Origin: Alphaproteobacteria bacterium
GTDB lineage: Bacteria; Pseudomonadota; Alphaproteobacteria; Rhodospirillales; Rhodospirillaceae
Assembly: GCA_003250275.1 (NCBI GenBank)
Contig: QKGW01000126.1
Span: forward strand, 1-13,514
Reading direction: 5' to 3'
Length of the DNA: 13,514 bases
Shown: piece by piece, positions 1-5,888 of the stretch
Position numbering within the stretch: position 1 is the stretch's first letter
Layout: every line of letters starts with the position of its first letter
The notes under the pieces: model-generated
What the model was told of the DNA's origin: nothing
Seen by the model: the letters and a program-made list of their open reading frames with translations, nothing else
Database searches by the model: none
Program-made: the position numbers and the translations under genes

Positions 1-245
1 ATCCCTCCTCTCCGAAGTGGGAGCAATCCAGCCTTCTCGTTCTTCAGTAATTCCCTGCAGGTTCGGTTTCGTAGGTAAAGCTCCGGAGTTCGGTCATGTG
101 TCGCATCTCGTAACGAGGTCTGTCCGTGGAGCCAACGCTCGGGGACATCTATCGAAAGTCGGCCTTTGGATTTGGTTGGTTCCCGATGTTTCGAAACATC
201 GAGGAAGAGGGGATACCGGGTGATCAGAAAAAGGGAGTTCCCGTC
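1..245. other. Non-coding leader upstream of flp
   Basis: No convincing gene is visible here. The short open frames have no matching ribosome binding site and no recognisable protein. The stretch contains an 18-bp perfect palindrome (184-201), a weaker inverted repeat CTCGT-A-ACGAG (107-117), and the flp ribosome binding site. I could not identify a sigma-70 or sigma-54 promoter with confidence, and there is no TTAA-N7-TTAA CtrA-type box. By its position it should hold the main promoter of the pilus locus, but that is inference. Confidence 0.6.
184..201. promoter_or_regulatory. 18-bp perfect palindrome, candidate operator
   Basis: CGATGTTTCGAAACATCG reads the same on both strands over all 18 bases. 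It lies 45 bp before the flp start codon and ends about 30 bp before its ribosome binding site. A gapless palindrome like this suits binding by a dimeric transcription factor better than an RNA hairpin, because it would leave no loop. No regulator is encoded in the window, so the binding protein is unknown. Confidence 0.45.
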
Positions 246-443
246 ATGAAAGCAGTCCTGAACAAGTTTGGTGCGTCGATCCGCTCTTTCGTGAAAAACG
301 AAGATGGCGTCGTGATGGTCGAGTGGGTGGCGCTCGCCGGCATTTTCGTTGCGGTGTTGATCACGCTGTTTATCAGCATCGGTTCGTCCGCGAACACGAT
401 CGTGACCAAGGTGGATACCAACCTCAAGACCGCCGCTCAGTAA
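246..443 (+). CDS. flp: Flp/PilA-type major prepilin
   Basis: This 65-residue protein is the likely major subunit of the Tad pilus. The start at 246 is preceded by an AAGGGAG ribosome binding site (231-237) with 8-base spacing, so the longer frame from 126 is rejected. A short positively charged leader ends in ...KNEDG, followed by VVMVEW and a hydrophobic stretch (about residues 25-45). This is the Flp pattern of a Gly before the cut, Glu at +5 and an aromatic at +6. The aromatic is Trp here rather than the usual Tyr. CpaA at 12941-13429 is the expected processing peptidase. As first gene of the locus, followed by two hairpins, it is probably made in excess over the assembly proteins (inference). 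Confidence 0.93.
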   Translation: MKAVLNKFGASIRSFVKNEDGVVMVEWVALAGIFVAVLITLFISIGSSANTIVTKVDTNLKTAAQ

Positions 444-455
444 TCGGCAAAAACT

Positions 456-487
456 GGACCGCGACATTCACGAAGATGCCGCGGTCC
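456..487 (+). other. Hairpin after flp
   Basis: GGACCGCG (456-463) and CGCGGTCC (480-487) form an uninterrupted 8-bp stem with a 16-base loop, starting 12 bases after the flp stop codon. No T-run follows, so it is not a classical intrinsic terminator. It could protect the 3' end of a processed flp transcript or partly attenuate reading into cpaB. The structure is read from the sequence; its role is inference. Confidence 0.4.
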
Positions 488-503
488 GACCTCTCCTGAC
501 CGC

Positions 504-526
504 CCCGGTTACCTGATGCAACCGGG
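504..526 (+). other. Second hairpin between flp and cpaB
   Basis: CCCGGTT (504-510) and AACCGGG (520-526) form a perfect 7-bp stem around a 9-base loop. It lies 16 bases beyond the first flp hairpin and 40 bases before the cpaB start. There is no T-run. Together the two stems fill much of the 123-base gap between the pilin gene and the assembly genes. Confidence 0.35.
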
Positions 527-566
527 TCGCGGCTTTGCAAGCCCATATTCACTCGGGGGCCGGATC

Positions 567-1391
567 ATGAAAGCACGCCCGATCATTACCCTGGCTATCG
601 GAGTCGTCCTGGCGGGCGCGGCCGTGTTTTTCGTCAGCCGGGCACTCGATGGGCAACGTGCGCAGAGCGACCAGGTCGCGCAGGCGCCGTTTCCCGTGAC
701 AAGCATTGTGGTCGCCTCGACCGATCTCAAGTTCGGCAGCCGCATCGGTGCCGAACATCTCAAGTTGGTCAGTTGGCCGAAAGACAGTGTCCCGTCCGGT
801 GCGTTCACCAGCATCTCCGATATTTTGGGAGACCGCAGCCAGGATCGCGTTGCGATCCGCGGGATCGCCAGCGGCGAGCCGGTCGTCGCCGCCAAGGTTT
901 CCGGGTTCGGTGGGCGGGCGACGATGTCGACGCTGATTCCCGAAGACAAGCGCGCCTTCGCCATTCAGGTCAACGCGGTGAGCGGCGTTGCGGGTTTCCT
1001 GCTGCCGGGTGATCGGGTCGACGTCCTACTCACCCGCCAGATCGGACAAGGATCGGAGAACCAGGTCACCGATGTCGTCCTGCAGGATGTGATGGTCCGC
1101 GGCGTCGACCAGGATGCCAACGAGGCTCAGAGCAAGCCGCAGGTGGTGCGCACCGTCACCGTCGAGGTGACGCCCGAGCAGGCGCAGAAGCTCGCGCTTG
1201 CGATGCGGGTCGGGTCGCTCACGCTTGCACTCCGCAACATGCTCGCGATCGATAAGGCCGACACCCGAACCATTCACGTCCACGATCTCGCGTCGGAGCG
1301 CAAGCCGAAACCCGATGGCACCGTCTACGTGCGGCCTTCGGTCAAGGTGCGCCGCGGGTCGGAAGTCTCGACGGTTTCGGTCGCCAGGTGA
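567..1391 (+). CDS. cpaB: Flp pilus assembly protein CpaB/RcpC
   Basis: CpaB is a periplasmic, inner-membrane-anchored part of the Tad machine, thought to work with the secretin CpaC. The 274-residue protein begins MKARPIITLAIGVVLAGAAV, a single membrane anchor (about residues 5-25). A SAF-like domain follows (about 44-105, VASTDLKFGSRIGAEHLKLVSWP). Next is the RcpC/CpaB core (from about 120), with the typical AFAIQVNAVSGVAGFLLPGDRVDVLL. I chose ATG 567 because it sits 7 bases after GGGGG (555-559) and directly starts the anchor. The frame could extend to 516, but that adds residues unlike a leader. Its position between flp and cpaC is standard. Length is normal for the family. Confidence 0.93.
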   Translation: MKARPIITLAIGVVLAGAAVFFVSRALDGQRAQSDQVAQAPFPVTSIVVASTDLKFGSRIGAEHLKLVSWPKDSVPSGAFTSISDILGDRSQDRVAIRGIASGEPVVAAKVSGFGGRATMSTLIPEDKRAFAIQVNAVSGVAGFLLPGDRVDVLLTRQIGQGSENQVTDVVLQDVMVRGVDQDANEAQSKPQVVRTVTVEVTPEQAQKLALAMRVGSLTLALRNMLAIDKADTRTIHVHDLASERKPKPDGTVYVRPSVKVRRGSEVSTVSVAR

Positions 1392-1397
1392 CGGAAC

Positions 1398-1422
1398 GCC
1401 GGCTCGGACCGACCGGGCCGGC
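1398..1422 (+). other. Hairpin between cpaB and cpaC
   Basis: GCCGGCTCGG (1398-1407) pairs with CCGGGCCGGC (1413-1422), giving 10 bp with one G-T wobble and a 5-base loop. It starts 7 bases after the cpaB stop codon and ends 22 bases before the cpaC start. An A-rich stretch and not a T-run follows, so termination on the + strand is unlikely. RNA stabilisation or processing is possible. Confidence 0.35.
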
Positions 1423-1444
1423 CCAAGAAAAAAGGGGCAGGGGT

Positions 1445-2011
1445 ATGTCGAACGTCCTAGTCAGAGCAGCGCTTACCGTCGCCGTCATCGTCTTTGGTGC
1501 CGCATTTTCGCCGGCCAGCGCCCAGAGCGCGCCCAAGCCGCTGGTGCCGATGAAAACCGTCGCCGCCCCTCAGAATGCCGTGGCCCCCGCCGCGGCGGCC
1601 GGTCGCCGGGTGAGCATTCCGGGCACGCCGCACGGTGGCGAGTTCGTCGTTCCGGTCAACAAGTCGCAGCTTTTGCAGGTCGACCGGCCGTTCCGCGAGG
1701 TGTCGATCGGCAACCCGGACATCGCCGACGTGGTGCCGCTGACCCGCTCGATGGTCTACGTCCTCGGCAAGACCCTCGGTTCGACTAACCTCTCGTTCAT
1801 CGGCGCCAACGGTCAGGTGATGGCGGTGGTCGACCTCGTCGTTTCCTACGATATCACCGGCCTCAAGGCGAAGCTCTTCGAGCTGATGCCCGACGAGCAC
1901 ATCAACGTCTATCCCGCGGGCGACGCGGTGGTCGTCGGCGGCCAGGTTTCGAGCGCCGCGCAGATGAACCGCGCGCTCGACGTCGCCAAGCGCTACACAC
2001 CAACTTCATGA
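1445..2011 (+). CDS. cpaC: CpaC/RcpA secretin, N-terminal part (frameshifted gene)
   Basis: This is the first part of the Tad outer-membrane secretin. It starts at ATG 1445, 7 bases after AAAGGGG (1431-1437). A GTG start at 1388 is possible but would place extra residues before the signal peptide. Residues 1-26 form a Sec signal peptide ending in SPASA. The N-terminal secretin domain follows (about residues 70-130: FVVPVNKSQLLQVDRPFREVSIGNPDIADVVPL), then a BON-like segment (about 140-185). The frame then runs into a TGA at 2009-2011 after ...AKRYTPTS. The secretin domain continues in another frame from about 1999, so this is half of a normal gene of roughly 480 residues. Either the gene is broken or the sequence has an indel. 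Confidence 0.88.
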   Translation: MSNVLVRAALTVAVIVFGAAFSPASAQSAPKPLVPMKTVAAPQNAVAPAAAAGRRVSIPGTPHGGEFVVPVNKSQLLQVDRPFREVSIGNPDIADVVPLTRSMVYVLGKTLGSTNLSFIGANGQVMAVVDLVVSYDITGLKAKLFELMPDEHINVYPAGDAVVVGGQVSSAAQMNRALDVAKRYTPTS

Positions 2012-2883
2012 CTGTCGGCGGCAACCAGCAGGTGATGCTTTCGGTGCGCTTCGCCGAAGTGCAGCGTTCGGTGATCAAGGAGCTCGGTTTCAACACCGCG
2101 CTGATCGGCCGTCCCGGCGATCTCACCTTGTCGTTGGTCACCGGCGTCGGCATTCCCGCGGATACCTTCGGCGGCGGCGGTGCGTCGCTCGACACCAGCC
2201 GCGTGACCCTTCAGGGCATCTTCGATGCGCTCGAAGACAAGGGCGTGGTTAAGACCCTCGCCGAGCCGAATTTGATCGTGCTTTCGGGCGGCACCGCCGA
2301 TTTCCTCGCTGGCGGCGAGTTCCCGATCCCGGTGGCGCAGACCACCAACGCCGGCGGCACCACCATCACCATCGAGTTCAAGCAGTTCGGCGTCAGTCTC
2401 GCATTCTCGCCGACTGTGCTCGACGGCTCGCTGATGAACCTGGTGCTGAACACCGAAGTCAGCTCGATCGATTCGACGGTTTCGGTCCAGTACGACAACA
2501 TCGTCGTTCCCGGCTTGTCGGTGCGCCGCACCACCACACAGGTGGAACTGCGCGACGGCCAGACCTTCGCGATCGCGGGCCTGTTGCAGGACAACTTCCG
2601 CGATCAGGCACAGCAGCTGCCCTGGCTCGGCGACGTGCCGGTGCTCGGCACCCTGTTCCGCAGCGCCAACTACAACCGCAACCAGACCGAACTCGTGGTG
2701 ATCATCACTCCGCGCCTGGTGAAGCCGACGGTGCCGGGTGCGCTCGCCGCGCCGACCGACCGCTTCCAGATGCCGACCGAACTCGATTTCTTCCTGAAGG
2801 GCGAACTCGAAGGCGCGCCTGCCGCGGCGGCGTTGGCCCAGGGCGGCGGCCTCGGTGGATCGTACGGGTATATCGTCAAGTAA
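2008..2883 (+). CDS. cpaC: CpaC/RcpA secretin, C-terminal pore part (frameshifted gene)
   Basis: This is the secretin domain of CpaC, which in an intact protein would form the ring channel in the outer membrane. Recognisable family stretches are VGGNQQVMLSVRFAEVQRS at the start, VVKTLAEPNLIVLSGGTADF and LAGGEFPIPVAQ in the middle, and LPWLGDVPVLGTLFRS with ELVVIITPRLVKP near the end. The frame is open upstream through codons for N-F (2002-2007), which matches the family just before TVGG, so ATG 2008 is probably internal to the original gene and not a true start. ATG 2008 overlaps the first part's stop as ATGA, so coupled translation is conceivable. It has no good ribosome binding site, and a separate product would lack a signal peptide. 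Confidence 0.88.
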   Translation: MTVGGNQQVMLSVRFAEVQRSVIKELGFNTALIGRPGDLTLSLVTGVGIPADTFGGGGASLDTSRVTLQGIFDALEDKGVVKTLAEPNLIVLSGGTADFLAGGEFPIPVAQTTNAGGTTITIEFKQFGVSLAFSPTVLDGSLMNLVLNTEVSSIDSTVSVQYDNIVVPGLSVRRTTTQVELRDGQTFAIAGLLQDNFRDQAQQLPWLGDVPVLGTLFRSANYNRNQTELVVIITPRLVKPTVPGALAAPTDRFQMPTELDFFLKGELEGAPAAAALAQGGGLGGSYGYIVK

Positions 2884-2911
2884 CCAGCCCTCGGATGGGA
2901 GGACCAGTAGC

Positions 2912-3208
2912 ATGAAAGTCTTTGCATCGATCGGGCCGGTTGCCTTCGGACTTGCCGCCATCGCGGCGCTCTCGGCGTGCGACCGTCAGCCGACCTTCGG
3001 CCCCGCCGAAGCGGAGTTCGGGAACGCGGTGCGGCAGAACATCGCCGCCCAGGTGGTTTATCCTGAGCCGCAGGACGTCGACGAACCGATCACCTTCAGC
3101 GGCGAACGCGCCGGCGTGGCGATGGACCTCTACCGCACCGACAAGGTCAAACCGCCGAAGAAACTGCGGACCACCGAGGTTGGCAGCACCAACAGCGGCG
3201 ACAAATAA
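2912..3208 (+). CDS. Small lipoprotein of the tad locus
   Basis: This 98-residue protein has a lipoprotein signal ending in the lipobox LSAC (residues 22-25), so it is probably lipid-anchored. The start is well supported by GGGAGGA (2897-2903) with 8-base spacing. The mature part contains FGNAVRQNIAAQVVYPEPQD, which recalls the segment around AxxxNxAAxVxxPxD in CpaD-type pilus lipoproteins, but the protein is far shorter than full CpaD (about 200 residues). It ends with DLYRTDKVKPPKK and a polar tail. Lying between the secretin and TadG genes, where CpaD often lies, it may be a reduced CpaD-like partner or pilotin of the secretin. That role is inference; the family assignment is tentative. 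Confidence 0.8.
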   Translation: MKVFASIGPVAFGLAAIAALSACDRQPTFGPAEAEFGNAVRQNIAAQVVYPEPQDVDEPITFSGERAGVAMDLYRTDKVKPPKKLRTTEVGSTNSGDK

Positions 3209-3232
3209 GCGCGGGCTGAGACGGATGAGCAT

Positions 3233-3541
3233 ATGACGACGAAACCCGGATGCGAAGAACGGCAACAAACTGATCGAACTCCCCATCAGGCGAATCTGGT
3301 GGGGGATGCTCGGGGTGTCGTCGCAATCTGGGTAGTCGTCTCGATGGCGCTGTTCTGCGCCATCGGCGCGCTCGTCGTCGATGTCGGGCGCCTGTATAAC
3401 CTGCACAGCCAGCTCGTCACCTTCGCCGACCATGCCGCGCTCGCGGCGGCACAGGAACTCAACGGCGAAAACGGCGCGGTCAACCGCGCACTGACCTGGT
3501 CAGCGACATCCAGAGTTTCGGCACCGGCCAGTCGGGCCTGA
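3233..3541 (+). CDS. TadG-like protein, N-terminal part (frameshifted gene)
   Basis: This is the start of a TadE/TadG-type pilus assembly protein. After about 30 polar residues comes DARGVVAIWVVVSMALFCAI and a single membrane helix (about residues 32-55). Then comes VDVGRLYNLHSQLVTFADHAALAAAQELNG, the hallmark of the TadG N-terminus, where the helix leads into an Ala-rich region. From about 3490 the frame gives unrelated residues (TWSATSRVSAPASRA) and stops at 3541, while the other frame continues plausibly as DLVSDIQSFGTGQSGLTIQR. The gene is therefore interrupted by a frameshift. The start codon is not strongly supported: only a weak purine stretch precedes ATG 3233, and another ATG lies at 3225 in a different frame. 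Confidence 0.8.
   Translation: MTTKPGCEERQQTDRTPHQANLVGDARGVVAIWVVVSMALFCAIGALVVDVGRLYNLHSQLVTFADHAALAAAQELNGENGAVNRALTWSATSRVSAPASRA
3281..3304 (+). other. Hairpin in the 5' end of the TadG-like gene
   Basis: CCCCATCAG (3281-3289) and CTGGTGGGG (3296-3304) form a 9-bp stem with one G-T wobble and a 6-base loop. It begins 48 bases into the proposed coding region. It could slow translation or be part of a leader if the true start is further downstream. The pairing is visible; the function is unknown. Confidence 0.25.
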
Positions 3542-3552
3542 CGATTCAGCGG

Positions 3553-4752
3553 ATGGTGTTCCTCTCCGCGCTCGGCACCGACCCCGCCCCCGGCACCTCG
3601 ACGCGCCCGGCGGGCGACGTGGTGCTCTGCACCATCGAGGCCGGCACTTCGGACTGCGACGCCGCCGACGATCTCGATGCGCGCTTCGTCGAGGTGACTG
3701 TCGCGCCGGTAACGATGAACTATCTGCTGCTGCCGGTGCTCGCCGCGTTCGGCATCAACACGCCGAGCCAGGGCACGTCGCGCGCCCAGGCGGTGGCGGG
3801 TTTCAAGCAGGAAGTTTGCAACTATCCGCCCTTGATGATCTGCAATCCCTATGAAGCGACCGCGGGAGCGGGCGCAGAATATACGCCGACGATGGGCCAG
3901 CAGATCCTGGTGAAGAGCAGTGGCAACGGTAGCGCGTGGGGGCCCGGCGACTACGGCCTGCTCGCGCTCTCCATGCTCGGCAACTCGCCGTGCATGAAGG
4001 GCGGCGGCAGCGGTGCGGATTCGATCCGTTGCGCGCTCGCGATCGTCAACGCCAACACCCAATGCTCCGAGGGCACCGTCGACATCTCGCCCGGTGAATC
4101 GGTGTCGGTTCATGCCGGCCTCAACGTCCGCTTCGACATTTGGGATCCGCCGCTCAAGAAGGATAAGGAGGACGCCGATTTTGCTCCGGCGGCGAACGTC
4201 ACCAAGGGCAAGGTCGATACCGGGGACTGCACCCTCAACAAGCTCGATGACGCGCCCGCGGGCGCGGGGAATACCGTCGCCCTGCCGCGCGATACCTGCT
4301 TCGCCAGCGACACCTGCGCCAGCGGGCGCTTCGGTAATGCCACCTTCGATCTCGCCAGCTACTGGTCGATCAATCACGGCGGCGCTGCGCTGCCTGCGGG
4401 CGTGACCACCCGCTACGACGCCTACCGCTACGAAGTCGATAACAACATGATCCCCGACAAGTCGTCGCTCGGGGGCGAGAACGGCAATGGCGTGTGTTCG
4501 AGCAACGAGATCAAGGGGTCGGAATACAACGATCGGCGGGTGCTGATCGTCGCGATCGTCAACTGCCTCGAGGAAAATATCCACGGCGCGACGACGGACG
4601 TTCCGGTGAAGGCATTTGCGCGGATGTTCATGACCGAGCCCGTCGGTCTCGACGGATCGAGCACCGAGGACATTTGGTTCGAAATGATCGGGATCGCCGA
4701 GCCGGGAGACCAGAGCGGCGTGGTTCATGAATATCCGGTTCTGTATCGGTGA
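3553..4752 (+). CDS. TadG-like protein, C-terminal part (frameshifted gene)
   Basis: This is the main extracytoplasmic part of the TadG-like protein begun at 3233. Coding in this frame is continuous from about 3490, upstream of ATG 3553, which is probably internal. The sequence contains CNYPPLMICNPYE (about residues 90-102), a motif common in alphaproteobacterial TadG-like proteins. After it come several Cys residues and the closing segment PVKAFARMFMTEPVG. I see no von Willebrand A metal site. Joined to the first part the protein would have about 505 residues. On its own this part has no signal or membrane helix. It probably served pilus assembly or surface anchoring. The stop at 4750-4752 is 8 bases before the next start. 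Confidence 0.82.
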   Translation: MVFLSALGTDPAPGTSTRPAGDVVLCTIEAGTSDCDAADDLDARFVEVTVAPVTMNYLLLPVLAAFGINTPSQGTSRAQAVAGFKQEVCNYPPLMICNPYEATAGAGAEYTPTMGQQILVKSSGNGSAWGPGDYGLLALSMLGNSPCMKGGGSGADSIRCALAIVNANTQCSEGTVDISPGESVSVHAGLNVRFDIWDPPLKKDKEDADFAPAANVTKGKVDTGDCTLNKLDDAPAGAGNTVALPRDTCFASDTCASGRFGNATFDLASYWSINHGGAALPAGVTTRYDAYRYEVDNNMIPDKSSLGGENGNGVCSSNEIKGSEYNDRRVLIVAIVNCLEENIHGATTDVPVKAFARMFMTEPVGLDGSSTEDIWFEMIGIAEPGDQSGVVHEYPVLYR

Positions 4753-4760
4753 GGCCGGCC

Positions 4761-5249
4761 ATGAATGTGCCTTCAACCGATCGGATGTCGAAAAGACGGG
4801 TGCGATCCTTCGGGCGTGCCGACGATGCGACTGTGATGGTCGAGTTCGTGATGGTGTTGCCAGTGCTGCTTATTCTTCTGTTCATCATGATCGGGACCGG
4901 AATGCAGCTCTGGTACCACAATATCGTCAATCAAGGTGTCCGCGACGCGACGCGCTACCTTTCGCGCGTGCCGATCGACGGGACCACGATCGCCCAGGCG
5001 CAGCAGGTCGCTCTCACCGGGACTCCTGACGGAACGGGGACTGGTTATGCCTTCTGGAGCGAACCCAACACCGTTGCTGTCGAGCAGCTCACCACGACGA
5101 CCAACGGCGCACTCTCAGGGGTCGACCCGGTGGTGACGATTCGCGTGACCGCAACGGTTCCGGTGAATACTCCTGTCCTTAGGTACTTCGGTCTTGGCGC
5201 GATCACCACCATCGTGGTGGCCGACGAAGCCCGGCATATCGGCGAGTAG
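4761..5249 (+). CDS. tadE: TadE-like minor pseudopilin (first)
   Basis: This 162-residue TadE-family protein is a likely minor pseudopilin or membrane assembly factor. A basic leader (SKRRVRSFGRADDA) is followed by TVMVEFVMVLPVLLILLFIMI, a pilin-like segment whose Glu and Phe match the +5/+6 positions of the Flp prepilin. The aligned -1 residue is Ala instead of Gly. The rest is a soluble domain beginning with WYHNIVNQGVRDATRYLSR, typical of the family. I prefer ATG 4761, with GAGG 6 bases upstream (4751-4754). The frame also opens with a GTG at 4749 overlapping the previous stop. It is adjacent to a second TadE-like gene, 9 bases apart, so the pair probably acts together. Confidence 0.88.
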   Translation: MNVPSTDRMSKRRVRSFGRADDATVMVEFVMVLPVLLILLFIMIGTGMQLWYHNIVNQGVRDATRYLSRVPIDGTTIAQAQQVALTGTPDGTGTGYAFWSEPNTVAVEQLTTTTNGALSGVDPVVTIRVTATVPVNTPVLRYFGLGAITTIVVADEARHIGE

Positions 5250-5258
5250 GAGGCGGCG

Positions 5259-5846
5259 ATGCGAACCCTCCGAAACTTCCTGAAAGACAACGGCGCGACG
5301 ACGATGGTCGAGTTCGTCGTGATCGCGCCGCTGTTCTTCGCGCTGGTGTTCGGCATCGTCGAGATGGGGCTGGCGATCTACTGGTGGAAAAGTATCGAGG
5401 AGGCTGCCCAGCTGGGCGCGCGCATGGCGGTGGTTCGGGATCCTGCCGTCGCCGGAGTGCCGTCGATCAACGGCTATACCGGAGACGGATTTCTTGGCCA
5501 AGCGTGCCGGGAGGCCGACGCGCCGTGCAGCGACTTCGGCACTCTCGAATGTACCGGTGCAACCTGTGACGGCGCGGGTTTCCCAACGATTCTCGCTGCG
5601 ATGACCAATATCTTCCCGTTCATCAAGGCGAGCAACGTGCGGGTCAGCTACCGCTACATCGGCGTAGGCTTCGCCGGCGGGCCCGCAGTGCCTGCGGTCA
5701 CCGTCACCGTGACGGGCGTCAAGTATCCTTTTTTCGTGCTCGGGGCGGTCTTTTCAATTTTTGGAGCGTTCACCGATCTTCCCGAGACGATCCCGGACAT
5801 CCGGGCGACGCTGACGGGCGAAGACATGGCTACCGCGGGCTCCTGA
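5259..5846 (+). CDS. tadE: TadE-like minor pseudopilin (second)
   Basis: This is a second TadE-family protein of 195 residues. The N-terminus MRTLRNFLKDNGATTMVEFVVIAPLFFALVFGIVEMG gives a short basic leader, the MVEF motif and one membrane helix (about residues 17-38). The sequence IYWWKSIEEAAQLGARMAVV follows, a common feature after the TadE helix. A Cys-containing stretch (about residues 85-110, with four Cys) could form disulfides in the periplasm. A strong ribosome binding site, TAGGAGG (5247-5253), precedes the start and includes the stop codon of the previous gene. TadE and TadF proteins are cut by the prepilin peptidase in studied systems; that applies here only by analogy. Confidence 0.9.
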   Translation: MRTLRNFLKDNGATTMVEFVVIAPLFFALVFGIVEMGLAIYWWKSIEEAAQLGARMAVVRDPAVAGVPSINGYTGDGFLGQACREADAPCSDFGTLECTGATCDGAGFPTILAAMTNIFPFIKASNVRVSYRYIGVGFAGGPAVPAVTVTVTGVKYPFFVLGAVFSIFGAFTDLPETIPDIRATLTGEDMATAGS

Positions 5847-5888
5847 TGCGCGGTTTGTAGGGGGAGAGTGGAGTGAAACGAGGTCGGA

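Noticed and set aside
1..245. Sigma-54 promoter or CtrA box upstream of flp
   Set aside because: I looked for TGGCAC-N5-TTGC and TTAA-N7-TTAA patterns and found neither.
1991..2011. Programmed ribosomal frameshift joining the two cpaC frames
   Set aside because: No X-XXY-YYZ slippery heptamer is present at the junction and I saw no obvious pseudoknot. An indel in the short AC repeat is simpler.
3482..3500. Programmed frameshift in the TadG-like gene
   Set aside because: The site has no slippery run in either frame, and such control is not known to me for this family.
3286..4776. Long open frame on the minus strand (496 codons)
   Set aside because: It is antisense to the TadG-like gene, rich in Arg, His and Ala, and has no recognisable domain. 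It is a by-product of high GC content.
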